NCBI RefSeq assembly: GCF_003054175.1
Contig: NZ_QBKN01000035.1
Location: 1-45,246 of the forward strand
Length of the DNA stretch: 45,246 bases
Source: Allosediminivita pacifica
GTDB lineage: Bacteria; Pseudomonadota; Alphaproteobacteria; Rhodobacterales; Rhodobacteraceae
Direction: 5' to 3'
This document shows, in pieces, positions 17,285 through 28,933 of this stretch. Both the position numbers and the translations under genes were made by a program. The notes under the pieces were generated by a model. It was not told the DNA's origin. It saw only the letters and a program-made list of their open reading frames with translations, and did not search any database. Position 1 is the first letter of the stretch. Every line of letters starts with the position of its first letter.

Positions 17285-17631
17285 TCGCCTTCCCGGCGGG
17301 GGTGCACGTGTGAATCGCAGGCGGGGTCACCGATATGCGGCGCGGCATGAACACCCTGGCGCTGACGGTGCAGCAGGGGCTCGGGCGCGACCCGCATGCC
17401 GGCGAGATCTTCTGCTTCCGAGGGCGCAAGGGCGACCTGGTCAAACTGCTGTGGCACGACGGGGTCGGCATGTCGCTCTATGCGAAGCGGCTGGAGGCGG
17501 GGAAGTTCATCTGGCCGACGAGCGGGAGCGGCGAGGCCGTGCAGATCTCCGCAGCCCAGCTCGGGTATCTCCTGGAGGGGATCGACTGGCGCAATCCGCG
17601 CTGGACCCAACGCCCTGCAAAGGCAGGATAA
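17281..17631 (+). pseudogene. IS66-family tnpB, interrupted by TGA
   Basis: Reading starts at ATG 17281 with MIAFPAGVHV, meets TGA (17311-17313) where relatives have Trp, and continues IAGGVTDMRRGMNTLALTVQ through FCFRGRKGDLVKLLWHDG to LEGIDWRNP. The TnpB protein (IS66 Orf2) is about 115 residues, and all of it is present apart from the stop. Initiation at the internal ATG 17335 would give a 98-residue product lacking the N terminus. Confidence 0.82.
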
Positions 17632-17691
17632 ATCAACCTCACTGGCCTTATTTGCATGGGCTTTCTGATGGCCGCATGGTAGGTTTCACCC

Positions 17692-19218
17692 ATGTCAGAT
17701 GCCGCTTCCGAGATCGCCAAGCTCCGGCGCGAGCAATACGGCCACAGCTCGGATCGTCGCGCCCGCCTGATCGACCAGATGGAATTGCAGCTCGAGGAAC
17801 TCGAGGCCGCGGCCACCGAAGACGAGATCGCCGCCAAGAAGGTGGCGAAGACCACGACCGTCGCCGGGCTCAAACGTCGCCGTCCGGCGCGCAAGCCCTT
17901 CCCGGAGCATCTGCCGCGCGAGCGCGTGGTGATCGCGGCGCCCACGGCCTGTTCCTGCTGCGGCTCGGATCGCATCGTGAAGATGGGCGAGGACATCACC
18001 GAGGCGCTCGAGGTCATTCCCTGGCAGTGGAAGGTGATCCAGACGGTGCGTGAGAAGTTCACCTGCCGCCATTGCGAGAAGATCAGCCAGCCACCGGCGC
18101 CGTTCCACCCTACGCCCCGTGGCTGGGCCGGTCCGAACCTGCTGGCGATGATCCTTTTCGAGAAGTTCGGCCAGCACCAACCCTTGAACCGTCAGGCCGA
18201 GCGCTATGCGAAGGAAGGCGTCGAGATCAGCCTTTCGACGCTGGCTGATCAGGTCGGGGCCTGCGCCGCCGCGCTCGCGCCGATCCATGCGCTGATTAGG
18301 GCCCATGTTCTTGAGGCCGAGCGGCTGCATGGCACGGGTGTCGCGGCTGGCATTCGCGGCGCACCGATTGCACAAAGCGCAGCGCGGGTGGCACTGACGG
18401 GGCAGGGGCGGCTGAGCGTCTTTTCCGACATGACCGATCTGGGCACCGGCAGCTATACCGTTCTGGCGCAGACGGCAGCAGAGATGATGGGCCTGGCGAT
18501 CGATCAGATCGATGTGCACCTTGCCGATACCGATCACCCCACCTCGACCGGCTCGCTGGGCCAACGGGGGGCGATCAGTTCGGCCTCGGCGGTTTACGCG
18601 GCCTGCGACAAGCTGCGGGCGAAGATCGCCGCGCATCTGGGGCTGAACCACGATAAGATGGCCTTCGAGGACGGAGGGATTACCGTCGCAGATCGCCGGA
18701 TTTCACTTGCGGACCTGCCCGTCGGCCTCGGCGCCGAGGCTGAAATGACTTACGGTGATCTCTCAGAGCAATACGCGCACCAGACCTTTGCGGCGCATTT
18801 TGCCGAGATCGCGGTGCATGAGCTGACCGGTGAGATCCGCGTGCGCCGACTCAGCAGCACCTGCGCCTGCGGGCGGATCCTCAATCCCAAGACGGCGCGC
18901 AGCCAGATCCTCGGGGCACAGATTCAGGGATTGGGGGCTGCCCTGTTCGAAGGTTTGGATGTCGATACCGGCGCAGGGTTCTTCGTCAATCATGACCTTG
19001 CCGGATACGAGGTTCCCACGCATATGGATGCACCCCTTCAGGATGTGGCTTTCATCGAAGAAGAGGATGCGACAGTCTCGGTACTCAAGGCAAAGGGTGT
19101 GGGGGAAATCGGGATTTGCGGTGTCCCTGCTGCCATTGCCAATGCGGTTTTCGACGCAACGGGCATACGGTTTCGCAGTTACCCGATCAATGTCGCGGCG
19201 GTTACCGATATGCTCTGA
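17692..19218 (+). CDS. Chimeric ORF: IS66 TnpC N-part fused to molybdenum hydroxylase C-part
   Basis: Residues 1 to about 214 are IS66 transposase TnpC: KLRREQYGHSSDRRARLID, the zinc-ribbon pair CSCCG and CRHC, and the segment LLAMILFEKFGQHQPLNRQAE split near 155-170. From about 216 the frame changes to a xanthine dehydrogenase or aldehyde oxidoreductase large subunit: GVAAGIRGAPIAQSAARV, DMTDLGTGSYTVLAQTAAEM and, near the end, KGVGEIGICGVPAA with the catalytic Glu476. About 297 residues of a normally 730-780-residue subunit remain. The join is in frame and open over 512 codons. The FAD and iron-sulfur subunits are absent, and the N-terminal substrate half is lost, so enzyme activity is very unlikely. 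The DDE catalytic core of TnpC is also missing. Confidence 0.85.
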   Translation: MSDAASEIAKLRREQYGHSSDRRARLIDQMELQLEELEAAATEDEIAAKKVAKTTTVAGLKRRRPARKPFPEHLPRERVVIAAPTACSCCGSDRIVKMGEDITEALEVIPWQWKVIQTVREKFTCRHCEKISQPPAPFHPTPRGWAGPNLLAMILFEKFGQHQPLNRQAERYAKEGVEISLSTLADQVGACAAALAPIHALIRAHVLEAERLHGTGVAAGIRGAPIAQSAARVALTGQGRLSVFSDMTDLGTGSYTVLAQTAAEMMGLAIDQIDVHLADTDHPTSTGSLGQRGAISSASAVYAACDKLRAKIAAHLGLNHDKMAFEDGGITVADRRISLADLPVGLGAEAEMTYGDLSEQYAHQTFAAHFAEIAVHELTGEIRVRRLSSTCACGRILNPKTARSQILGAQIQGLGAALFEGLDVDTGAGFFVNHDLAGYEVPTHMDAPLQDVAFIEEEDATVSVLKAKGVGEIGICGVPAAIANAVFDATGIRFRSYPINVAAVTDML

Positions 19219-19275
19219 ACGCCAGGCCGTAGCCCTTTCGCATCTGGGACGGATAGGACAGGACCGCTATGCCGG

Positions 19276-19869
19276 TCAGCGCGATCCAGCCGGTTCGGCA
19301 AGAGCGCCGGTCCAGTCTCGAATGAGGTTGAGCGTATCGCGCTCGGCATCGCAGCGTTGGATGAAGGCGGGCTGCAGGTCCGCATCCGGAGCCAACCTCG
19401 CAAGCGTCTCCAATGCGTCGCCCGGTCCGTAACCGCCGTGGGTAATGCAGGGAAAGACGCGTCGCCCTTTCAGATCGGTTTGGGTCAGGAATGTCCGGAT
19501 CGGGGCCGGTATGTCCTCGCCCCAGATTGGAAACGCCAGGAAAACGGTGCCATAACGGTCCGGGGTCTCGACCTCGGCCGTCAGGCGAGGGGTCGCTTTT
19601 GCATCCCGCTGTCGTTGCGCAAGGGCAACGTGCTCTTCGTAATCAGCGGGGTAGGGGGCTGCCGTGCGGATTTCAAATAAGTCTGCCTGAAAGTCCCGCG
19701 CAAGGGTTTCGGCCACAACTCGCGTGTTCCCGCTGCGGGTCGTATAGGCGACCAGAATGTCGGCCCCGGCGCCTGCTGTCCGCGCAGCCCGCACCTGACC
19801 GGCCACGACTGCAGGTGCAAGCAGCCCCATGAGCGTCTCTCGTCTGTTGAGATCATGGAAGGATGTCAT
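19276..19869 (-). CDS. Flavodoxin-like protein with possible Tat leader
   Basis: This is a 197-residue FMN-binding flavodoxin-fold protein. ILVAYTTRSGNT (38-49) holds the phosphate loop, and FLAFPIWGEDIPAPIRTFL is the second FMN-contact loop of the flavodoxin_4 group. The N terminus MTSFHDLNRRETLMGLLAPA has a twin Arg at 9-10 before a hydrophobic stretch, ending near VRAA, which resembles a Tat signal. That would place it in the periplasm, unusual for a flavodoxin. ATG 19869 overlaps the stop of the upstream esterase gene by one base and has GGAGGA ahead, so the longer in-frame start at 19944 is rejected. Its redox partner is unknown. Confidence 0.82.
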   Translation of the reverse strand: MTSFHDLNRRETLMGLLAPAVVAGQVRAARTAGAGADILVAYTTRSGNTRVVAETLARDFQADLFEIRTAAPYPADYEEHVALAQRQRDAKATPRLTAEVETPDRYGTVFLAFPIWGEDIPAPIRTFLTQTDLKGRRVFPCITHGGYGPGDALETLARLAPDADLQPAFIQRCDAERDTLNLIRDWTGALAEPAGSR

Positions 19870-20927
19870 TACCCGTCCTCCATCGGTCGCAACACGCCCT
19901 CGGGCAGATGACGCTGCCAGAAGGCCGCGGCCTCGGTGATCCATCCGTCAGCGCGAGTTCCCTGGCCCGCACCGAAGCCGTGCGCCACATCCTGTACGAT
20001 GTGGAGTTCAACATCCGTTCCCAATGCACGAAGGGCCTCAACCCGTGGGCGCATATTGCCCGGCGGCGCGATCCCGTCTCGGGCGCCGACGATCGCATAG
20101 GTGGGCGGCTCTCGGTCGCCGAGGTCGCTGTGCGAGGTGTAGGCCATGACGACCGCTGCCGGGCGCTGCGTGGTCCGGGCGCCGAACCCATCCGGTCCGT
20201 GAGAGCCGATGAAGGCGGCCATGCGGGCTCCGGCGGAGCTGCCCCAGACCGAATAGCCTTCGCGCGCCACCTGAAACTCATCGGCGGCGTCCATGATCAG
20301 ATCTATCGCCCGCGCCATGTCCGTTGTGGCAACGCGGCCGCCTTGCCCCGTGCGATAGGTCACGACGAAAGCATTGAAGCCCTGATCGGCAAGGGCCATC
20401 GCATAGGGGAAGCCTTCGTGAACCGAGCCGACATAGGAAAAGCCGCCACCCGGAGCGATCAGCGCGAAGGGCGCGCCCGGTTGCCCCGGAAAAAAGAACA
20501 GCCCCGCCTCGTTCAGCGATGGTGTCTCGGTCCGCTCGGCCTCGGTGTAGATCTCATGAAAGACCGGCACACCTGCCTGCTGCGCCGCCAGGATGCGATT
20601 GAGCCCCGCCAGCACGACATCGCTGCGCACCTCGCTGTGATAGGGCAGGAGCTGCGCCATCCTGCTTATCGGCATATCCGCATCATAAGCCCGGTCTGCC
20701 CAGGGCAACAGGCGGCGCGCATAGCCTGCGAATTCGGGCCGTGTCAGAATATCGCCAACACCATCGCCGAGAGTGAACGGTGCAGCTGCCTGCACGCTCC
20801 GCGCGACGGGGGCGCGTTCCGCCAAAGCCGTCGCAGCCTGAGACTGAGCCTCGGCTGCACCCGCCGAAAGGCAGAATGCCAGAGCCGTCAAATTGCGCCA
20901 CGCGGGACGAGGGCGGGTCGGTACCAT
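19869..20927 (-). CDS. Secreted alpha/beta hydrolase (esterase/lipase-like)
   Basis: This 352-residue protein has a signal peptide ending near AEAQ (residue 26). APGGGFSYVGS is the oxyanion loop, WGSSAGARMAAF the nucleophile elbow, ARDGIAPP the acid strand and VAHGFGAG the catalytic His. The layout fits the BD-FAE or HSL-like carboxylesterases. ATG 20927 has GGAGG six bases upstream. The frame is open for 89 codons further, but those codons read like non-coding DNA. It is translationally coupled to the flavodoxin gene, and the pair is divergent from another secreted hydrolase at 21158. Confidence 0.85.
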   Translation of the reverse strand: MVPTRPRPAWRNLTALAFCLSAGAAEAQSQAATALAERAPVARSVQAAAPFTLGDGVGDILTRPEFAGYARRLLPWADRAYDADMPISRMAQLLPYHSEVRSDVVLAGLNRILAAQQAGVPVFHEIYTEAERTETPSLNEAGLFFFPGQPGAPFALIAPGGGFSYVGSVHEGFPYAMALADQGFNAFVVTYRTGQGGRVATTDMARAIDLIMDAADEFQVAREGYSVWGSSAGARMAAFIGSHGPDGFGARTTQRPAAVVMAYTSHSDLGDREPPTYAIVGARDGIAPPGNMRPRVEALRALGTDVELHIVQDVAHGFGAGQGTRADGWITEAAAFWQRHLPEGVLRPMEDG

Positions 20928-20944
20928 ATCGGCCTCCGCTGTCA

Positions 20945-20961
20945 AATGATCAGGTGTCATT
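20945..20961. promoter_or_regulatory. Inverted repeat in the divergent esterase intergenic region
   Basis: AATGA and TCATT arms flank a 7-base centre just upstream of the leftward esterase start. The shape (T-N11-A type) would suit a LysR regulator such as the one at 22253-23143, but this is only a candidate. Confidence 0.3.
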
Positions 20962-21157
20962 GCAGGAAAATAGGGGAACACAGGCCAAATGATTAGCGCG
21001 CGCGTCCCGCTAGGCACGATAAGCCTGCCCGAATAATGCACCTGGCGAACGGCTCCACTCATCGATGCAGGTGATAAAGCCAATCGAGACGAGCCACCTA
21101 ATGGGCGGGGCTGCAAACAGCCACCTTCGTTGCACATATCGCAACAAGGGAAGACAC

Positions 21158-22231
21158 ATGACCCTCCACACCCTCCTCCTGACCGCCACTGCAAGCCTCG
21201 GGCTGGCTGCGCAAGCGTATGCCTTCGAGCCGTTGACGATCATCGATCAGGGCAGTTTCAGCGCGGGCGGCACGGTTCTGAGCGAACCTGGCACCTTCGA
21301 CACCAAGAACCCGATGTCGACCGCCGGTCAGACTTTCCACGGCGATCATGCCTATGCGTTCTATCAGGTTCCCGAAGCGCCGCGTTCCCTACCGCTGGTG
21401 CTGTGGCACGGCGCCTTCCAGTCGGGCAAGAGCTGGGAGACCACCGCCGATGGCCGCGAAGGGTTCCAGACCCTCATGCTGCGTCGCCATTTCCCGGTCT
21501 ACACCATCGATCAACCGCGCCGTGGCCGAGCGGGTAACAGCACTGCCCCGGCCGAGGTGTCGCCCACGAACTTCGACCAGCTCTATTTCGACATGTTCCG
21601 CATCGGCCAGTGGCCGAACTACTTCGACGGGGTGCAGTTCGATGAGAGCGAGGCAACGCTGGACGAATTCCTGCGCTCCGTGACGCCGAACACAGGTGCC
21701 TTCGACGTGGATGTGGTCAGCGATGGTGTCTCGGCGCTGGTGGAGGAGATCGGCCCCTCGATCCTCGTGACCCATTCGCAGGCGGGTGGCCCCGGTTGGC
21801 TGACCGCGATCAAGAACCCGAATGTGAAAGCCGTGATCTCCTATGAGCCGGGCAGCGGATATGTCTTCCCCGAGGACGAGATGCCCGAGCCGATGACCGG
21901 ATCTGCAGGCACTCTGGAGCCTGTCGCGATCGCGGACGAGGATTTTGCGAAGCTGACGCAGATCCCGATCGTGGTCTACTACGGCGACAACATCCCCGAA
22001 GAGCCGACGGAGGATTTCGGTCTCGACAACTGGCGCACCCGCCTGGCGATGGCGCGTCTGTGGGTGGATGCCATCAATGATCACGGCGGCGACGCGACGC
22101 TGGTGCACCTGCCCCAGATCGGCATCACCGGCAACACCCACTTCATCTTCTCGGATACTAACAATGCGCAGATCGCCGATCTGGCGGCGGAGTGGATCGA
22201 GGAGAAGGGGCTTGGCGATCTGGCCGACTAA
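21158..22231 (+). CDS. Secreted alpha/beta hydrolase
   Basis: This 357-residue protein begins with a signal peptide (MTLHTLLLTATASLGLAAQA, cleavage after AYA). LVLWHGAFQSGKSWETT is the oxyanion strand and THSQAGGPGW holds the nucleophile Ser207; the usual first Gly of GxSxG is Thr and the last small residue is Ala. GITGNTHFIF near the C terminus supplies the His. The family is a broad group of periplasmic esterase-like proteins of unknown substrate. ATG 21158 is preceded by AAGGGAAG. It converges on the LysR gene at 22253. Confidence 0.83.
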   Translation: MTLHTLLLTATASLGLAAQAYAFEPLTIIDQGSFSAGGTVLSEPGTFDTKNPMSTAGQTFHGDHAYAFYQVPEAPRSLPLVLWHGAFQSGKSWETTADGREGFQTLMLRRHFPVYTIDQPRRGRAGNSTAPAEVSPTNFDQLYFDMFRIGQWPNYFDGVQFDESEATLDEFLRSVTPNTGAFDVDVVSDGVSALVEEIGPSILVTHSQAGGPGWLTAIKNPNVKAVISYEPGSGYVFPEDEMPEPMTGSAGTLEPVAIADEDFAKLTQIPIVVYYGDNIPEEPTEDFGLDNWRTRLAMARLWVDAINDHGGDATLVHLPQIGITGNTHFIFSDTNNAQIADLAAEWIEEKGLGDLAD

Positions 22232-22252
22232 GCCCGCCGCCTGCGCCGCAGA

Positions 22253-23143
22253 TCAGACCCTGTGGCGCAGGTGATCAATCAGCAGACGGAAGGCCGGGCT
22301 CATCTGGCGTCTATTGGGGTAATAAAGGTGATAGCCCTCCCAAATGGGCCACCAGTCTTCCAGAACCGGGACAAGCTGCCCGGCTTTCAGATAGGGCTCG
22401 ACGCGATCAAAAGGCAGATAGCCGATGCCGATGCCATCGAGCGCCGAGGCAAGCCGCAGCGGCAGATTGTTGAAGGTCGCGGGGCCTTCGACACGCACGC
22501 GCGTTTCCTCGCCATCCTTCTCCAACTCCCATGCGAACACCCCGTTATGGGTGGGCAGGCGCGTGTTGATGCAGCGATGATCGGTCAGATCTTCCGGCGC
22601 TTTCGGTGTTCCGTGCCTTTCGAGGTAGCCGGGCGTTGCGATCATGCACATGCGGATATCGGCACTGATGCGCACCGCGATCATGTCCTTGGCGACCTGC
22701 TGACCCAGCCGCACGCCCGCATCAAAGCTCTCGGCCACGATGTCGATCATCCCGCCATCGACGCCGATTTCCACGGTGATATCGGGGTATGTTTCGAGAA
22801 AATCCGCCAGTTTCGGTTGCAGCACCGCGATGGCCGGGTGTTCTCCCGCACTGATGCGGATCGTCCCGCGTGGGGTCTGACGATCTGAATTCAGGGCCTC
22901 CAACGCATCTTCCATTTCGTCGAACTGCGGTCCAAGTCGCGACAGCAGCCGTTCGCCGGCCTCGGTCGGCGACACGCTGCGAGTCGAGCGCGTCAAAAGC
23001 CGCACGCCCAGATTTTCCTCAAGGTTCTTGACGGTTTGCGACAACGCCGATTGCGACATGCCCAGATGCGCCGCTGCGCGCGTGAAGCTGCGGTGCCGGG
23101 CTACCACGGTAAAGGCATAAAGCTCGTTGAAGGTTCGGCGCAT
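22253..23143 (-). CDS. LysR-family transcriptional regulator (1)
   Basis: This 296-residue regulator has an N-terminal winged helix at about 4-63 (SFTRAAAHLGMSQSALSQTV, then LEENLGVRLLTRSTRSVSPT) and a periplasmic-binding-fold effector domain after residue 90. It belongs to the group that often sits beside aldo/keto reductase and SDR genes. It is divergent from the MFS transporter gene at 23280; the 136-bp gap contains an ATCGA-N5-TCGAT dyad. Autoregulation plus control of the transporter and the following reductase is the usual arrangement and is inferred here. Confidence 0.92.
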   Translation of the reverse strand: MRRTFNELYAFTVVARHRSFTRAAAHLGMSQSALSQTVKNLEENLGVRLLTRSTRSVSPTEAGERLLSRLGPQFDEMEDALEALNSDRQTPRGTIRISAGEHPAIAVLQPKLADFLETYPDITVEIGVDGGMIDIVAESFDAGVRLGQQVAKDMIAVRISADIRMCMIATPGYLERHGTPKAPEDLTDHRCINTRLPTHNGVFAWELEKDGEETRVRVEGPATFNNLPLRLASALDGIGIGYLPFDRVEPYLKAGQLVPVLEDWWPIWEGYHLYYPNRRQMSPAFRLLIDHLRHRV

Positions 23144-23176
23144 TGATTATGCCTTTCCGCTTATGTCGGCATTCGT

Positions 23177-23219
23177 CTTTATCGACCTAATCGATCAAAT
23201 GGTGCGGGTCTAGATAAAG
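23177..23219. promoter_or_regulatory. Candidate LysR operator between regulator and MFS gene
   Basis: The 15-bp dyad ATCGACCTAATCGAT (23181-23195) fits the LysR T-N11-A box. It lies inside a wider repeat with CTTTATC (23177) and GATAAAG (to 23219). The region separates the divergent regulator and MFS genes. Confidence 0.5.
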
Positions 23220-23279
23220 CGCAACCCCGGCGAATGGCCGGGCGATCAAATCACGCGCAGATTTCATATCCGGACGCCC

Positions 23280-25678
<2,399 letters not shown>

Positions 25679-25683
25679 TCACG

Positions 25684-25711
25684 ATGGCCCGGCCGTTGGT
25701 CGGGCCATTTT
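25684..25711 (+). terminator. Terminator after the aldo/keto reductase gene
   Basis: ATGGCCCG (25684-25691) and CGGGCCAT (25701-25708) form an 8-bp stem with a 9-base loop and run into TTTT. Confidence 0.75.
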
Positions 25712-25713
25712 CG

Positions 25714-25737
25714 TTGCGATGCGACTTGCGATGCGAC
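25714..25737. repeat. Tandem 12-bp repeat, two copies
   Basis: TTGCGATGCGAC occurs twice head to tail directly after the terminator. No function can be assigned. Confidence 0.7.
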
Positions 25738-25905
25738 CTGCCGGGCATTTCTCACTTAATGTCCCGGAGCGCGGCGCAAGATTCCGCAAAACCCACCGGC
25801 ACAATCGTCGCTCTCAGGCGCGAACTCTGCGATATGGTTCATCAATCATGCACCGCTGTTCTTTCGAACAGCCGTTTGCATGCAGAGTGACCCAGGAGAC
25901 TTCCG

Positions 25906-26811
25906 TTGCCGAAACCAGAGTTTGCGAAGCTCAATGCCTTCATCACCGTCGCGGAGATCGGCAGTTTTCGTGGCGCGGCCAAGCAGTTGGGTCTATCGCC
26001 CTCCGCGCTCAGCCACGCGATCCGGACGCTTGAAGAAGATCTCAAACTGCGGCTCTTCAACCGAACGACGCGCTCGGTTGCGCTGACCGAGGCCGGCCAA
26101 GAGCTGCTGCAGCGCATCTCTCCGGCTCTGGACGATCTGGGACAGGCGCTGGACGACGCCAGCTCCAATGCGCGGCGTCCGAGAGGGCACATTCGGATCA
26201 GCGCGTCCGAGGAATCCGTGCAGATCCTGATGCAGGATGTCATTCCGGCGTTTCTGGCACAGCACCCGGACATCCATCTGGAATTCGCGACGGAAACGCG
26301 CATGGTCGACATCGTCAAGGACGGCTTCGATGCGGGCGTCAGGCTGCATGAGGACGTGCCGCTCGACATGGTTGCCGTGCCATTCGGGCCGCCGATGCGC
26401 ATGGTCGCTGTTGCCACACCAGCCTATCTTGCCGCCGCGGGCACGCCCAAGGGGCCGCAGGATCTGTCTGCACACAGGTGCGTTCGCTATCGGTTTGAAA
26501 GCGGTGCGCTGGTCAAATGGGAGATGGTGCAGGGGCCAAGCAGCTATTCGCTGGATGTCACGGGTCCGCTGACGCTCGGCAATACCAACCTCATGCTGTC
26601 TGCCGCGCTGCAATCCATCGCAATTGCCTGGGTTCCTTACCTGAGCGCTGCACCGCATCTGGCAGAAGGCCGGCTGATCCACGTCTTGCCGGACTGGGCC
26701 CCGACCTACACAAGCGCGGCCTTGTACTACCCAAAGAACCGTCACCCGCCACTGGCCCTGCGGCTGTTTGCCGAAGCTGTGCGACACCGGTCCGATAAGC
26801 GCACCGATTGA
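25906..26811 (+). CDS. LysR-family transcriptional regulator (2)
   Basis: This 301-residue LysR protein has a winged helix at about 4-63 (GSFRGAAKQLGLSPSALSHAI, with RLFNRTTRSVALTEAG just after) and an effector domain from residue 90. It resembles regulator 1 in domain layout. The start is TTG 25906, supported by AGGAG seven bases upstream; no ATG is suitably placed. It is followed on the same strand by an SDR gene and the exported aldo/keto reductase, which it may control. Confidence 0.9.
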   Translation: MPKPEFAKLNAFITVAEIGSFRGAAKQLGLSPSALSHAIRTLEEDLKLRLFNRTTRSVALTEAGQELLQRISPALDDLGQALDDASSNARRPRGHIRISASEESVQILMQDVIPAFLAQHPDIHLEFATETRMVDIVKDGFDAGVRLHEDVPLDMVAVPFGPPMRMVAVATPAYLAAAGTPKGPQDLSAHRCVRYRFESGALVKWEMVQGPSSYSLDVTGPLTLGNTNLMLSAALQSIAIAWVPYLSAAPHLAEGRLIHVLPDWAPTYTSAALYYPKNRHPPLALRLFAEAVRHRSDKRTD

Positions 26812-26821
26812 TAAGCCATAT

Positions 26822-26855
26822 CGAACAAGCCGTGCGATATTCGGGATATTGTTCG
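26822..26855. promoter_or_regulatory. Inverted repeat upstream of the SDR gene
   Basis: CGAACAA (26822-26828) and TTGTTCG (26849-26855) are perfect inverted copies 20 bp apart, in the AT-rich gap between LysR regulator 2 and the SDR gene. It is a candidate operator; the binding protein is not known. Confidence 0.4.
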
Positions 26856-26936
26856 GAATCATAGCCTGAAATATTTTATGTCCAACACGCCGATCCGCGC
26901 TTTTGCCGACCGGCGAGACTTAAAAGGACATGAAAT

Positions 26937-27677
26937 TTGACTGAGGGTATCACCGGCAAAGTGGTCGCAATCACCGGCGCCAGTTCGGGTCTGGGCGCGG
27001 AAACGGCGCGGCATTTGGTTGCGGCAGGCGCCAAGGTTGTGCTGGGGGCGCGGCGGGTTGATCGGCTCGAAGCCCTCGCGGATGAACTGGGTCGTGAAAA
27101 TGCAGCGCCGTTCCAACTGGACGTGACCGATGCGGCGCAGCTTCGGGCCTTCACCGCCTTTGCCGTCGAGACCTTCGGCAAGATCGACGTCATGATCAAC
27201 AACGCTGGCCTGATGCCGCTGTCTCCGCTGGAGATGGGCCGTGTCGAAGAATGGGACCAGGCGATTGATGTCAACATCAAGGGTGTCCTCTACGGCATCC
27301 ACGCGGCGCTGCCCTATTTCCGGGAACAGAGGAGCGGCCATTTCATCAATGTCTCGTCTGTCGCAGGCCACGTGATCAGCCCCGGCGGCGCGGTGTATTC
27401 CGCAACGAAATACGCCGTTCGCGCCCTGACCGAGGCGTTCCGCAAGGAGGCGAAGCCCTACAACATCCGAAACACCATTCTGTCACCCGGCGCAGTCGAT
27501 ACCGAGCTGCCTCAGTCGGTCAAGGCACCGGGCGTGTCGGAGTTCGTGGCCAAGTTCTACGAAGACGCGGCCATATCCGCCTCCAGCTTTGCGCGTTGCG
27601 TGGTCTTCGCCTTGTCGCAGCCGGAAGACATGGATGTGAACGAGATCCTCTTCCGTCCGACCTCTCAGGAACTCTGA
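26937..27677 (+). CDS. SDR-family oxidoreductase
   Basis: This is a classical short-chain dehydrogenase of 246 residues. TGASSGLG (13-20), NNAG (88-91), Ser140, Tyr154 and Lys158 (YSATK) are all present. The basic GARRVDR after the second strand suggests NADPH. The start is odd. A TTG at 26937 gives [10 protein letters not shown], with AAGGA 9-10 bases upstream. An ATG at 26930, also behind that site, opens only a four-residue frame (MKFD, then TGA) that overlaps the real gene. The TTG start is the simplest explanation; a single-base deletion that removed an ATG start is the alternative. It lies between LysR regulator 2 and the exported aldo/keto reductase. Confidence 0.87.
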   Translation: MTEGITGKVVAITGASSGLGAETARHLVAAGAKVVLGARRVDRLEALADELGRENAAPFQLDVTDAAQLRAFTAFAVETFGKIDVMINNAGLMPLSPLEMGRVEEWDQAIDVNIKGVLYGIHAALPYFREQRSGHFINVSSVAGHVISPGGAVYSATKYAVRALTEAFRKEAKPYNIRNTILSPGAVDTELPQSVKAPGVSEFVAKFYEDAAISASSFARCVVFALSQPEDMDVNEILFRPTSQEL

Positions 27678-27685
27678 GCCATTAG

Positions 27686-28882
<1,197 letters not shown>

Positions 28883-28933
28883 GCTTTCACCCTGAAGCGG
28901 CCCGGTGAAACCACTGGGCCAACGCACCTCGAA

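Larger units (their letters stand above)
16871..18332 (+). mobile_element. IS66-family element, right part missing
   Basis: tnpA, tnpB and the first 40 percent or so of tnpC are in the normal IS66 order. tnpA and tnpB each carry one nonsense codon. tnpC ends near 18332, where the sequence passes straight into a molybdenum hydroxylase reading frame. I could not place the left inverted repeat in 16626-16870, where I see no gene. Confidence 0.8.

Noticed and set aside
20928-21194. N-terminal extension of the esterase at 19869-20927
   Set aside because: It lacks protein character, overlaps the start of the divergent hydrolase gene, and the ribosome site and signal peptide both point to 20927.
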